A program made the translations under genes and the position numbers. The notes under the pieces were generated by a model. The model was not told the origin of the DNA and made no database searches. It saw only the letters and a program-made list of their open reading frames with translations. Below, piece after piece: positions 42,354 through 54,400 of a stretch of 64,000 nucleotides of DNA; positions within the stretch are counted from its first letter, which is position 1; each line of letters opens with the position of its first letter. Location: positions 345,108,995 through 345,172,994 of the forward strand of contig NC_053392.1 in assembly GCF_905171765.1 (NCBI RefSeq). The letters run 5' to 3'. The stretch is from Bufo bufo. Taxonomy: Eukaryota; Chordata; Amphibia; Anura; Bufonidae.

Positions 42354-43796
42354 CTAAAATGGCTGTAAAAATGTCATGGAAAGGGCTAGAGGGTTGCAAA
42401 TGGCGTCAAAATGTGCTTCGCCTTGTGCTTCCACTGTGCCCCCGCTGTCAGGTGGGAATGCCACCAGCAGCGCGTCTACCAGCGTGCGCTTGTACTCGCA
42501 CATTTTATGATCACGCTCCAGTGACGGAATTAAGGACGGTACGTTGTCCTTGTAACGGGGATCCAGCAGCGTGGTCACCCAGTAATCAGCGCAAATTAGA
42601 ATGTGAACAACTCCGCGGTCATTGCAGAGACACTGCAGCATGTAATCAGTCATGTGTGCCAGGATGCCCAGAGGCAACGAAAAGCTGTCTGTGGGAGGTG
42701 TATCGTCTGTGTCCTCTGTATCCCCCCATCCGCACACCAGTGATAGTCATGAGCTGGTCTGGGTGCCACCCTGCTGTGAACATGGTTCCTCCTCCTGCAT
42801 CTCCTCCTCCTCATCCTCCAGAACTGTGCCCTGGCTGGACAATTGTGTACCTTGGGTTTGTGGGTGCAGGAACCCACCCTCAGAGCCACTTGGGAATGAC
42901 TGTCCGGAAACCCTACGAAATGATCCCTCTTCCTCCTCCTCCTCCTGTGCCACATTCTCTTCCATCATCACCAGGAGCGTTTTTTCAAGGCATAGAAGTG
43001 GGATAGTAACGCTGAGAACGGCGTTATCGGCACTGGCCATGATGGTGGAGTACTCGTAACAGCGCAACAAGGAACACAGGTCTCGCATGGAGGCCCAGTC
43101 ATTGGTTGTGAAGTGGTGCTGTTCCGCCAAGCGACTCACGCGTGCGTGCTGCAGCTGAAACTCCACTATCGCCTGCTGCTGCTCGCACAGTCTGGCCAGC
43201 ATGTGCAAGGTGGAGTTCCATCTTGTGGGCACGTTGCATATGAGGCAGTGAGCGGGAAGGCCAAAGTTACACTGCAGCGCTGACAGGCGAGCAGCAGCAG
43301 GGTGAGAATGCCGAAAGCGCGCACAGACGGCCCGCACGTTATGCAGCAGCTCTGACATATCGGGGTAATTTTTAAGGAATCTCTGCACCACCAAATTCAG
43401 CACATGCGCCAGGCAAGGGATGTGCATCAAACTGGCTAGTCCCAGAGCTGCTACGAGATTTCACCCATTATCACACACCACCAGGCCGGGCTTGAGGCTG
43501 ACTAGCACAAACCACTCATCGGTCTGTTGTTCAAGGCCCGTCCACGGCTCCTGCGTGGTGTGGGGTTTGTCCCCCAAACAGATACGTTTTAAAACTGCCT
43601 GCTGTCGTTTACCCATGGCTGTGCTGAAGTTGGTGGTGAAGGTGTTACGCTGACCGGCTGAGGAGCTGGTAGAGGATGAGGAAGCAGAGTAGGAGGAGGA
43701 AGCAATAGGAGGCAAACTGAAGGCGCCATGCAATCCTCGGTGGTGGAAGGACATGCGCCAAACTGGATTCTGCCTCAGGTCCAGCCGCCACTGCAT
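42354..43796 (-). pseudogene. hAT-2 transposase, C-terminal part (no hATC domain)
   Basis: Three open pieces. 43796-43461 contains RQQAVLKRICLGDK and ends at LVVCDNG. 43430-42747 contains MHIPCLAHVLNLVVQ, VPTRWNSTLHMLARLCEQQ and PLLCLEKTL. 42737-42354 contains YWVTTLLDPRYKDNV. They match hAT-1 pieces in the same order. The dimerisation (hATC) segment with SERVFSAAG, present in hAT-1 at 3879-4091, is absent: the frame ends close to the left terminus, suggesting a terminal deletion. Confidence 0.85.
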
Positions 43797-44304
43797 TTAC
43801 CCAGTGTGATGTTATGGAGATAGAACGGCTCTGATCGTGCTTACTGGTCCACGTATCCGTAGTCAGGTGCACCTTGCCACAGATGGCGTTGCGCAGTGCA
43901 CACCTGATTTGGTCCCCTACTTGGTTGTGAAGGGAAGGGATGGCTTGCCTTGAAAAGTAGTGGCGGCTGGGCACGACGTACTGTGGGACAGCCACCGCCA
44001 TAAGGCCTTTAAAACTATCCGTCTCCACCAGACGGAATGACAGCATTGCAAAGGCAAGTAATTTAGAAATGCTGGCATTCAGGGCTACGGATCGCGGGTG
44101 GGTACGGGGGTACTTCCTCTTCCTCTCCAGCGTTTGGGATATGGAGAGCTGAACGCTTCCGTGGGACATTGTGGAGATGCTTAATGACCCAGGTGTTGGT
44201 GTTGCTGGCAGATCCTCTGTTTGCAGGGTGCCAGGTGACACTGTCACTCCAGAGGTGGATGAAGAGGCCGCGACTGCAGCAGAAGAGGAAGCAGGAAGAG
44301 CCAA
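43645..44304 (-). pseudogene. hAT-2 transposase, central N-terminal part
   Basis: 219-residue open stretch with QTLERKRKYPRTHPRSVALNA, VPSRHYFSRQAIP and HLTTDTWTSKHDQS, the last holding the first catalytic Asp of the RNase-H-like fold. A stop separates it from the BED-finger piece and a frame change from the piece at 43796. Confidence 0.85.
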
Positions 44305-44313
44305 TTACCTTTC

Positions 44314-45180
44314 TTAGTTTTTTAGGTGTCTACTACACTGCAGCTCGTGCTTTGCACTTAAATGCCTGGTCATGCAGGTTGTGCTCAGGTTGAGAACGTT
44401 TATGCCTCGCTTCAGGCTCTGATTGCACAGCGTGCAAACTACTCGTGTCTTGTCGTCAGCACATTGTCTGAAGAACTGCCAAGCCAGGGAACTCCTTGGA
44501 ACTGGCTTTGGTGTGCTCGGTCCCTTGCTGCGGTGGGCAGTAGGAGGCGTACTGTCTAGAGGATGGCCGCTCCGCTTTTGCACCCTGCTCCCTCTTCTGC
44601 TGTGCTGGTGGCTCTGTGCGACCACCGCCTTATCCTCCGAACTACATAGGTCACTCGCATGACCTTGATTCCATGTGGGGTCGAGGACCTCATCGTCCTC
44701 CACATCATCTTCCACCACATCATCTTCCACCCAGTCTTCACCCCTGCCTTCCTTGTCGGTCTGCACACTTTCGAAAGCCCAAGCAGTTGGCACCTGTGTT
44801 TCGTCATCATCCGAGACGTGCTGCGATGGTCCTCCCATGTACTCATCTTGAAAGATAATTGGTTGGGCATCGGTGCACTCAATCTCTTCCACTTCTGGGG
44901 CAGGGCTAGGTGGATCGCCCTGGGAAACCCTGCTAACAGAGTCATCAAAAAGCAGAAGAGACTGCTGCATGACTTGGGGCTCAGACTGCTTGGCTGATTT
45001 GCAAGGGGGTGAGGTGATAGACTGATGGACATCGGCTACAGGTGCCAACTGTGGTCTTTCAGCAGGAGACTGGGTGGGAGACAATGTGAAGGAACTGGAT
45101 CCACTGTCATCAACCCAATCTACTATCGCCTGTACTTGTTCAGGCCTCACTATTCGTAGAGCAGCATTAGGCCCGACCAA
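44314..45180 (-). CDS. hAT-2 N-terminal region with BED zinc finger
   Basis: 288-residue open frame. The first ~220 residues are acidic and low in structure (clusters of D/E at about 150-170), then a BED finger: SSLAWQFF, CTLC and H-X4-H in TRHLSAKH. BED fingers bind DNA and occur at the N-terminus of ZBED-type hAT transposases. Upstream, 45332-45150 encodes a basic RGxG-rich start in another frame (MRRASNKGRGPGRGAAGG) that is probably the true N-terminus, separated by a frameshift. It ends at a stop before the catalytic part. Confidence 0.8.
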   Translation of the reverse strand: MVGPNAALRIVRPEQVQAIVDWVDDSGSSSFTLSPTQSPAERPQLAPVADVHQSITSPPCKSAKQSEPQVMQQSLLLFDDSVSRVSQGDPPSPAPEVEEIECTDAQPIIFQDEYMGGPSQHVSDDDETQVPTAWAFESVQTDKEGRGEDWVEDDVVEDDVEDDEVLDPTWNQGHASDLCSSEDKAVVAQSHQHSRRGSRVQKRSGHPLDSTPPTAHRSKGPSTPKPVPRSSLAWQFFRQCADDKTRVVCTLCNQSLKRGINVLNLSTTCMTRHLSAKHELQCSRHLKN

Positions 45181-45552
45181 ATACCGCTGCAGGTTTTGTC
45201 GCCTACTCGCACCTGAGGAAGGGGTTTCACTTGTGCGTGTAGCTGGCCCAGACCACGTCCTCTCCCTGCAACAGGAGCTCCACCAGCAGCACCACGACCT
45301 GGGCCACGTCCCTTATTTGAGGCTCTCCTCATATTTTTCGAATTTAGGATCTTGCCCTAAATGGGTGTTTAATTAATAGTAGAATAGAACGACAGTATGT
45401 AAAGGGAGTATCTCACAGGGCCTGAACCAGTGTAGGCCTGAAGTAAATATATCTTTGCCCAAAATGGCTGTATTTCAAATGCCTGATTCAAACCCCTGTA
45501 TGTAGAGGGGGTATCTTACAGGGCCTGAACCAGTGTAGGCCTGAAGTAAATA

Positions 45553-47131
45553 CACTGCTCAAAAAAAATAAAGGGAACACTTAAACAACACAATGTAACT
45601 CCAAGTCAAACTTCTGTGAAATCAAACTGTCCACTTAGGAAGCAACACTGAGTGACAATCAATTTCACATGCTGTTGTGCAAATGGGATAGACAACAGGT
45701 GTAAATTATAGGCAATTAGCAAGACACCCCCAATAAAGAAGTGGTTCTGCAGGTGGTGACCACAGACCACTTCTCAGTTCCTATGCTTCCTGGCTGATGT
45801 TTTGGTCACTTTTGAATGCTGGCAGTGCTTTCACTCTAGTGGTAGCATGAGACGGAGTCTACAACCCACACAAGTGGCTTAGGTAGTGCAGCTTATCCAG
45901 GATGGCACATCAATGCAAGCTGTGGCAAGAACGTTTGCTGTGTCTGTCAGCGTAGTGTCCAGAGCATGGAGGCGCTACCAGGAGACAGGCCAGTACATCA
46001 GGAGATGTGGAGGAGGCCATAGGAGGGCAACAACCCAGCAGCAGGACCGCTACCTCCACCTTTGTGCAAGGAGGAACAGGAGGAGCACTGCCAGAGCCCT
46101 GCAAAATGACCTCCAGCAGGCCACAAATGTGCATGTGTCTGCTCAAACGGTCAGAAACAGACTCCATGAGGGTTATATGAGGGCCCGACGTCCACAGGTG
46201 GGGGTTGGGATTACAGCCCAACACCGTGCAGGACGTTTGGCATTTGCCAGAGAACACCAAGATTGGCAAATTCGCCACTGGCGCCCTGTGCTCTTCACAG
46301 ATGAAAGCAGGTTCACACTGAGCACATGTGACAGACGTGACAGAGTCTTGAGACGCCGTGGAGAACGTTCTGCTGCCTGCAACATCCTCCAGCATGACAG
46401 GTTTGGCATTGGGTCAGTAATGGTGTAGGGTGGCATTTCTTTGGAGGGCCGCACAGCCCTCCATGTGCTCGCCAGAGGTAGCCTGACTGCCATTAGGTAC
46501 CGAGATGAGATCCTCAGACCCCTTGTGAGACCATATGCTGGTGCGGTTGGCCCTGGGTTCCTCCTAATGCAAGACAATGCTAGACCTCATGTGGCTGGAG
46601 TGTGTCAGCAATTCCTGCAAGACGAAGGCATTGATGCTATGGACTGGCCCGCCCGTTCCCCAGACCTGAATCCAATTGAGCACATCTGGGACATCATGTC
46701 TCGCTCAATCCACCAACGTCACGTTGCACCACAGACTGTCCAGGAGTTCGTAGATGCTTTAGTCCAGGTCTGGGAGGAGATCCCTCAGGAGACCGTCCGC
46801 CACCTCATCAGGAGCATGCATAGGCGTTGTAGGGAGGTCATACAGGCACGTGGAGGCCACACACACTACTGAGCCTCATTTTGACTTGTTTTAAGGACAT
46901 TACATCAAAGTTGGATCAGCCTGTAGTGTGTTTTTCCACTTTAATTTTGAGTGTGACTCCAAATCCAGACCTCCATGGGTTGAAAAATTTGATTTCCATT
47001 TTTTTATTTTTGTGTGATTTTGTTGTCAGCACATTCAACTATGTAAAGAACAAAGTATTTCAGAAGAATATTTAATTAATTCAGATCTAGGATGTGTTAT
47101 TTTTGTGTTCCCTTTATTTTTTTGAGCAGTG
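45553..47131 (+). mobile_element. Tc1-E, Tc1/mariner inserted in the 118-bp array
   Basis: Ends CACTGCTCAAAAAAAATAAA and its complement ...GAGCAGTG, flanked by TA (45551-45552 and 47132-47133). Array sequence continues on both sides. Structure and transposase are nearly intact: the best-preserved Tc1 in the window. Confidence 0.95.
45848..46872 (+). pseudogene. Tc1-E transposase, near-intact DD34E with two nonsense codons
   Basis: The likely start is the ATG at 45848. A TAG follows at about 45881, then the open piece 45886-46428 has HTH motifs ([34 protein letters not shown]) and the first Asp in [12 protein letters not shown] at 46426-46428 sits where this family has Trp after VMV. Then 46441-46872 has QDNARPHV (second Asp) and SPDLNPIEHIWD (Glu), with 34 residues between, ending RGGHTHY. 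All three catalytic residues are present. I see no frameshift. Confidence 0.88.
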
Positions 47132-49860
47132 TATATCTTTGCACAAAATGGCTATATTTCAAATCGCTGTAATTCAAATACCTGATTCAAACCCCTATAT
47201 GTAGAGGGGGTATCTCACACGGTCTGAACCAGTGTAGGCCTGAAGTAAATATATCTTTGCCCAAAATGGCTGTATTTCAAATGGCTGTATTTCAAATCCC
47301 TGATTCAAACCCCTGTTTGTAGACGGGGTATCTCACACGGTCTGAACCACTGCAGGCCTGAAGTAAATATATCTTTGCCCAAAATGGCTGTATTTCAAAT
47401 GGCTGTATTTCAAATGCCTGATTCAAACCCCTGTATGTAGAGAGGGTATCTCACAGGGCCTGAACCACTGTAGGCCTGAAGTAAATATATCTTTGCACAA
47501 AATGGCTGTATTTCAAATGGCTGTATTTCAAATCCCTGAATCAAACCCCTGTATGTAGAGGGAGTATCCCACAGGGCCTGAACCACTGTAGGCCTGAAGT
47601 AAATATATCTTTGCACAAAATGGCTGTATTTCAAATGGCTGTATTTCAAATTTCTGATTCAAACCCCTGTATGTAGAGGGAGTATCTCACACGGTCTGAA
47701 CCACTGTAGGCCTGAAGTAAATATATCTTTGCCCAAAATGGCTGTGTTACAAATGCCTGATTCAAACCCCTGGATGTAGAGGGGGTATCTCACAGGGCCT
47801 GAACCAGTGTAGGCCTGAAGTAAATATATCTTTGCCCAAAATGGCTGTATTTCAAATGGCTGTATTTCAAATCCCTGATTCAAACCCCTGTATGTAGAGG
47901 GAGTATCTCACACGGTCTGAACCACTGTAGGCCTGAAGTAAATATATCTTTGCCCAAAATGGCTGTATTTCAAATGGCTGTATTTCAAATGCCTGATTCA
48001 AACCCCTGGATGTAGAGGGGGTATCTCACAGGGCCTGAACCAGTGTAGGCCTGAAGTAAATATATCTTTGCACAAAATGGCTGTATTTCTAATGCCTGAT
48101 TCAAACCCCTGTATGTAGGGGGGTATCTCACACGGTCTGAACCAGTGTAGGCCTGAAGTAAATATATCTTTGCACAAAATGGCTGTATTTCAAATGCCTG
48201 ATTCAAACCCCTGTATGTAGAGGGGGTATCTCACACGGTCTGAACAACTATAGGCCTGAAGTAAATATTTGTTTGCCCCAAATGGCTGTATTTTAAATGG
48301 CTGTGTTTCAAATGCCTGATTCAAACCCCTGGATGTAGAGGGGGTATCTCACAGGGCCTGAACCAGTGTAGGCCCGAAGTAAATATATCTTTGCCCAAAA
48401 TGGCTGTATTTCAAATGGCTGTATTTCAAATCCCTGATTCAAACCCCTGTATGTAGAGGGAGTATCTCACACGGTCTGAACCACTGTAGGCCTGAAGTAA
48501 ATATATCTTTGCACAAAATGGCTGTATTTCAAATGGCTGTATTTCAAATGCCTGATTCAAACCCCTGGATGTAGAGGGGGTATCTCACAGGGCCTGAACC
48601 AGTGTAGGCCTGAAGTAAATATATCTTTGCACAAAATGGCTGTATTTCTAATGCCTGATTCAAACCCCTGTATGTAGGGGGGTATCTCACACGGTCTGAA
48701 CCAGTGTAGGCATGAAGTAAATATATCTTTGCACAAAATGGCTGTATTTCAAATAGCTGTATTTCAAATGCCTGATTCAAACCCCTGTATGTAGAGGGGG
48801 TATCTCACACGGTCTGAACAACTATAGGCCTGAAGTAAATATTTCTTTGCCCCAAATGGCTGTATTTCAAATGCCTGATTCAAACCCTTGTATGTAGAGG
48901 GGGTATCTCACACGGTCTGAACCAGTGTAGGCCTGAAGTAAATATATCTTTGCACAAAATGGCTGTATTTCGAATGGCTGTATTTCAAATCCCTGAATCA
49001 AACCCCTGTATGTAGAGGGAGTATCTCACACGGTCTGAACCACTGTAGGCCTGAAGTAAATATACCTTTGCCCAAAATGGCTGTATTTCAAATAGCTGTA
49101 TTTCAAATGCCTGATTCAAACCCCTGTATGTAGAGAGGGTATCTCACAGGGCCTGAACCACTGTAGGCCTGAAGTAAATATTTGTTTGCCCAAAATGGCT
49201 GTATTTTAAATGGCTGTATTTCAAATGCCTGATTCAAACCCCTGTATGTAGAGAGGGTATCTCACACGGTCTGAACCACTGTAGACCTGAAGTAAATATA
49301 TCTTTGCACAAAATTGCTGTATTTCAAATGGCTGTATTTCAAATCCCTGAATCAAACCCCTGTATGTAGAGGGAGTATCTCACAGGGCCTGAACCACTGT
49401 AGGCCTGAAGTAAATATATCTTTGCACAAAATGGCTGTATTTCAAATGGCTGTATTTCAAATCCCTGATTCAAACCCCTGTATGTAGAGGGAGTATCTCA
49501 CACGGTCTGAACCACTGTAGGCCTGAAGTAAATATATCTTTGCCCAAAATGGCTGTATTTCAAATGGCTGTATTTCAAATGCCTGATTCAAACCCCTGGA
49601 TGTAGACTGGGTATCTCGCAGGGCCTGAACCAGTGTAGGCCTGAAGTAAATATATCTTTGCACAAAATGGCTGTATTTCTAATAGCTGTATTTCAAATGC
49701 CTGATTCAAACCCCTGTATGTAGAGGGGGTATCTCATACGGTCTGAACCACTATAGGCCTGAAGTAAATATTTATTTGCCCAAAATGGCTGTATTTTAAA
49801 TGGCTGTATTTCAAATCTCTGAATGTAACCCAAATGTATTAAGGGTGTATCTCACAATGA

Positions 49861-50015
49861 CATCTGCATCAAAGACTGCCAACTCAATTTTTTGTGCCCA
49901 AATGAGTGTTTGTTTAACAAATGAATTTGACAGCAGTATACAAGCCTGTAATTTCACACGTGCTGATGCTGCAAGGCCTGAAAATAGTGTTTTTTGTCGA
50001 AAAGTTTTTTTTGCT
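49861..50015. other. Junction between hAT-2 arrays
   Basis: Transition of about 150 bp from the 118-bp array to the 184-bp array, with some TTTTTTGTCG-type motifs shared with the latter. Confidence 0.4.
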
Positions 50016-50705
50016 AACAGAATATGAAAGCTGTATATATTAAACTTGAATTTAACACTTGCAGATCTGGAAAATACTGTTTTTTTAAAAAAAAATGGTG
50101 TGTTTTTGAAACTCCAGAAAATGATGGGTGTATTTCTACTTTAAATTGCACACTGACTAATCCATATGTTGTAGATTGCCCAAAAAGGTTTTTTTTTGCA
50201 ACAGAATATGAAAGCTGTATATATTAAACTTGAATTTAACACTTGCAGATCTGGAAAATACTGTTTTTTGAAAAAAAAAAGTGTGTTTTTCAAACCAGAG
50301 AAAATGATGTGTGTATTTCTACCTTAAATTGCACACTGACTTATACAGATGTTGTAGATTGCCAAAATTACATTTTTTTTTTGGTAACAGAAATATGAAA
50401 GATGTATATATTACCCTTGAATTTAACACTTGCAGAGCTGGAAAATACTGTTTTTTGAGGGGGAAAAAGTGTGTTTTTCAAGCCACAGAAAATGATGGGT
50501 GTACTTCTACCTTAAATTGCACACTGACTAATACAGATGTTGTAGATTGCCCAAAAAAGTCCTTTTTTTAACAGAATATGAAAGCTGTATGAATTAAACT
50601 TGAATTGAACACTTGCAGATCTGGAAAATACTGTTTTTTGAAAAATATTTCTACCTTGAATTGCACACTGACTAATCCAGATGTTGTAGTTTGCCCAAAA
50701 AAAAT
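50016..50705. repeat. ~184-bp tandem repeat (about 3.7 copies)
   Basis: Units starting AACAGAATATGAAAG at 50016, 50200, 50386 and 50569. Each contains TTGAATTTAACACTTGCAGA, a run of T and then A, and AAATTGCACACTGACT. The last is shortened. Lies between the 118-bp array and the right terminus of hAT-2. Confidence 0.9.
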
Positions 50706-51235
50706 GATGATTTGCAATGTCCCAAAAGCTCAGATGCAGTGCTGGTGCACTGAGCATGCATAAAATGGCCGCCGCCGCCACCCACCCACCTAACTAACAG
50801 AATTATAAAAGTTTTTTATTTTTTTGTCAATGGCCTCAGGGCAAGGTAAAACGATTGTGTCCTGCACCCACACAACTATTTCTAGGTAGATCGCTGAGTT
50901 AGATTCTCTCCCTGAAATCACAAGTCCAGCTACATCCTCTCCCTACACTTGTAACAGCAGAGTGATGTGCAGCGCTACGTGACTCAAGCTTATATAGAGC
51001 CTGGGTCACATGCTGCTCTGGCCAATCACAGCCATGCCATTAGTAGGCATGGCTGTGATGGCCTCTTGGGGCAAGTAGTATGACGCTTGTTGATTGGCTG
51101 CGCAGCCTTTTAAAAAGCGCCAAAAAATCGCCGAACACCGAACCCGAACTTTTACGGAAATGTTCAATCCGGAGTCCAAAAATCCTAAAGTTCGGTAAGA
51201 ACCCAAACTTTACAGTTCGGGTTCTCTCAACCCTA
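50706..51235. promoter_or_regulatory. hAT-2 right terminal region (5' side of the transposase)
   Basis: Non-coding, with multiple GTTCGG/CCGAAC motifs in the last 120 bp matching those at the left end. As the 5' side of the transposase it presumably includes the promoter, but I cannot point to a start site. Confidence 0.5.
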
Positions 51236-51243
51236 AATGTGAA

Positions 51244-51443
51244 CAATAACATATGGGCATTTAGCGTCTGCTGAATTACTGTCCTAAAAGTACAGTTTTA
51301 ATATACCAGTTTGGCCATTTTTTGTTTTTTAATTTGTTTTATGCGTGAGCTCCGCATATTATAGGCATGGTGGACCAAATAACGTATTTTTAATATTTTA
51401 GTGTATGTTTATACATAATATGAATTAATAAAATACAGGAGAT
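51244..51443. other. Retroelement tail fragment with GTGAGCTCCGCAT
   Basis: After the second copy of the ~47-bp direct repeat, CGTGAGCTCCGCAT (51344-51357) and following AT-rich sequence match, in opposite orientation, 59875-59890. Shared tails in unrelated contexts suggest a retroelement 3' end; no coding part is attached. Confidence 0.4.
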
Positions 51444-54400
51444 GTGTTGAGAGCCAGTCAGATTAGTGAATTAAATTGGATAACTATCCGAGACCCCTAT
51501 ACTCTTCTCATGTCCGACCTTTTTAATCAGATTGCGGGTGTGAAATGGTTTTTCAAATTGGATTTAAGGGGAGCCTACAATCTGATTTGTATCAAAGAGG
51601 GGGGTGAGTGGAAGACAGCATTTAACACTTCTGAGGGGCATTATAAAAACCTGGTCAAGCCATTTGGCCTGACTATTAGGCTACTTTCACACTAGCGTTC
51701 GGGGCTCCGCTTGTGAGTTCCGTTTGAAGGGGCTTACAAGCGGCCCCGAACGGATCCGTCCAGCCCTAATGCATTCTGAATGGATGCGGATCCGCTCAGA
51801 ATGCATCAGTCTGGCTCCGTTTGTCCTCCGCTCAGCAGGCGGACACCTGAACGCAGCTTGCAGCGTTCAGGTGTCCGCCTGGCCGTGCGGAGGCAAACGG
51901 ATCCGTCCAGACTTACAATGTAAGTCAATGGGGACGGATCCGTTTGAAGTTGACACAGTATGGCTCAATTTTCAAACGGATCCGTCTCCCATTGACTTTC
52001 AATGTAAAGTCAAAACGGATCCGTTTGCATTATCATGAACAAAAAAAAAAAAATGTTTTTTTTTTTTTTTTTTTTGTTCATGGTAATGCAAACGGATCCG
52101 TTCTGAACGGATCTAAGCGTTTGCATTATAGGTGCGGATCCGTCTGGGCACATACCAGACGGATCCGACCTAAACGCAGGTGTGAAAGTAGCCTAATGCC
52201 CCTGCTGTCTTTCAACACTTTGTCAATGATATCTTTTGTCACCATGTCGGCAGATTTGTGGTGATATATTCTGACAATATTTTGTTCTATACACCCGATC
52301 TGGAGACGCACAAGACACATGTCAGGCAGGTGTTGCAGATTTTACAAACGAATAAGTTATATGCTAAATTGGAAAAATGTGTATTTGCCATACAGGAGGT
52401 ACAATTCCTGGGGTATCTGCTATCAGCTTCGGGGTTCCGTATGGATCCAGGGAAGGTCCGCACGATCCTAGAATGGGATCTTTCTGAGAACCTAAAAGAT
52501 CTGCAGCCTGTTTTGGGGTTTTGCCAATTTCTATAGAAAATTAATTCAGAATGATTCTGTAATTGTCAAACCTCTTACTGACATGACTAAGAAGGGGACT
52601 GATTTTTCTAAATGGTCCAAAGCTGCTACCTGGCTTTTTCCTCACTGAAGAAGAGTTTCACCTCGGCACCCATACTGGTCCAGCCTGATGTTTCTGAACC
52701 TTTTATTGTGGAGGCTGATGCATCGGAGGTGGGAGCGATACTGTCCCATGGTCCGTCTCCAAGTAAATAGCATCCTTGTGCTTTCTTTTCTAAGAAATTG
52801 TCTGCAGCCGAGAAGAATTGTGATATAGGCAACAGGGAACTTTTAGCTATTAAATTAGCGTTTGAGGAATGGCGTAACTTTTTTGGGGGGGCTGCTCACC
52901 TGTTATACCTTGAGTTTGCTAAGCATCTTACCCCTAGACAAGCTAGGTGGTCTTTGTTTTTTACCAGGTTTAATTTTGTTATCACCTATCATACGGGGGC
53001 ATAAAATACCAAAGCTGATGCGCTGTCTCAAAGTTTTCCTGGAGGGGGTGATGTTGACGATCCGGTGTCGATTTTACAGAAAGGGGTGGTTGTCTCTGTG
53101 TTACACTTAGATCTGGAGGGGATGGTGTTGGAGGCTCAGGGGGATGCCCCGGTCTCCTGTCCCCCAGGAAAGTTGTTTGTGCCTTTGAATTTGAGCCCTA
53201 AAATATTAAAAGAACACCATAACTCTGTACTCGCTGGGCACCCAGGTATTAGGACAACCTCGGATCTATTGTATCGTAGTTTTTGGTGGCTAAGGTTGCA
53301 CCAGGGTGTAGTTGATTTTGTGTCCACCTGTACAACCTGCGCACGTGCTAAAGTCACTCATACTCGTCCGGCGGGGTTACCACTGGTCATTCCCAGCAGG
53401 CAGTGGACAAACCTGTCGATGGATTTTACTACTGACCTACCTGTATCTGTGGGTAAAACTGTTATCCTGGTAGTAGTAGACAGGTTCAGTAAAATGGTGC
53501 ATTTCATTGTCTTACCCGTGTTGCCAAATGCTAGAACCCTGGCTCAGGTTTTTAACAGTGAAATAGTGAAGCTTCACGGGGTCCCTTCCGATGTTGTTTT
53601 GGATCGTGGAACCCAGTTTATTTCTAAATTCTAGAGAGCTTTTTGTTCTCATCTTGGTGTACATTTGTCCTTTTCCTCAGCCTTCCATCCGCAGTCAAAC
53701 GGCCAGACCGAACACACCAACCAAAACCTAGAGACTTACCTTAGGTGTTTTGTGTCTGAAAATCAGGAGGAATGGTCATCTTACCTTTAGGAGAGTTTGC
53801 TATAAACAATCGCCATCAAGAGTCAACTGGTAAGTCACCATTTTTTGGTGCATATGGTTTTCATCCTCAATTTTGCACTTTCAGTGAGGGGGAGCCTTCT
53901 GGGATCCCTGAGGAAGAACAGTTTACGTCATCACTCTCTTCTGTATGGCGAAAGGTTCAAAGCAACTTGAAAAATATGGGAGAATATGGCTGATAAAAAA
54001 CGTTTGCCAGGTCCGGACCTAGGGGTGAATGACTATGTGTGGTTGTCCACTAGAAATCTTAAGTTAAAGGTTCCCTCTTGGAAATTGGGTCCTAGGTTTA
54101 TCGTTCCTTGTAAAATAGTTGCCGTCATTAACCCCGTGGCATTTTGCCTAGAGCTATCTTAAACTTTTAAAATTCATAATGTTTTTCATAAATCGTTGCT
54201 CAAAAGTATGTTGCACCTCCGGAACCATCACCTTTACCTCCCCCTCCAATCATTGTCAATGGCAATTTGGAGTTTGAGTTGGCAAGAATTGTAGATTCTC
54301 ATTTCATCTGTCGCTCCCTTCAATATCTGGTGCATTGGAGTGTTTATGGTCCAGAAGAAAGAATGTGGGTGCCAGCTTTCAAAGTAAACGCCAGAAGGTT

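Larger units (their letters stand above)
45390..49860. repeat. 118-bp satellite-like array within hAT-2
   Basis: Units spaced 118 bp (for example 47201, 47319, 47437, 47555, 47673) containing GGTATCTCACACGGTCTGAA, GTAGGCCTGAAGTAAATATA and one or two copies of AATGGCTGTATTTCA; units with one copy are about 102 bp. About 25 copies in all after subtracting the Tc1 at 45553-47131. Two variants alternate (CACGGTCTGAAC and CAGGGCCTGAAC). Minus-strand frames reading IQPFCAKIYLLQ are just the translated repeat. Confidence 0.95.
42227..51235 (-). mobile_element. hAT-2, ZBED-type hAT transposon (9.0 kb)
   Basis: Ends TAGAGTTGAGCGG and CTCTCAACCCTA (imperfect inverted repeats) are flanked by the 8-bp duplication AATGTGAA (42219-42226 and 51236-51243). 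Subterminal regions are packed with CCGAAC/GTTCGG repeats (42250-42350 and 51130-51230), probable transposase-binding sites. The transposase occupies 42354-45332 on the minus strand; most of the rest is a 118-bp array with a Tc1 inside it and a 184-bp array. Related to hAT-1 by transposase and terminus style. Confidence 0.9.

Noticed and set aside
42347..43059. Plus-strand frames of 219 and 135 residues
   Set aside because: Antisense of the hAT-2 transposase; proline- and serine-rich composition without domains.
45390..49860. CRISPR array or coding tandem-repeat protein
   Set aside because: Units are contiguous 118-bp repeats without unique spacers. The length is not a multiple of three, so each frame only stays open by chance, and the sequence sits inside a hAT element.
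51340..51443. 5' LTR of Gypsy-3
   Set aside because: No TG...CA boundary and no match to the LTR at 54479; the pol relic simply starts mid-RT.
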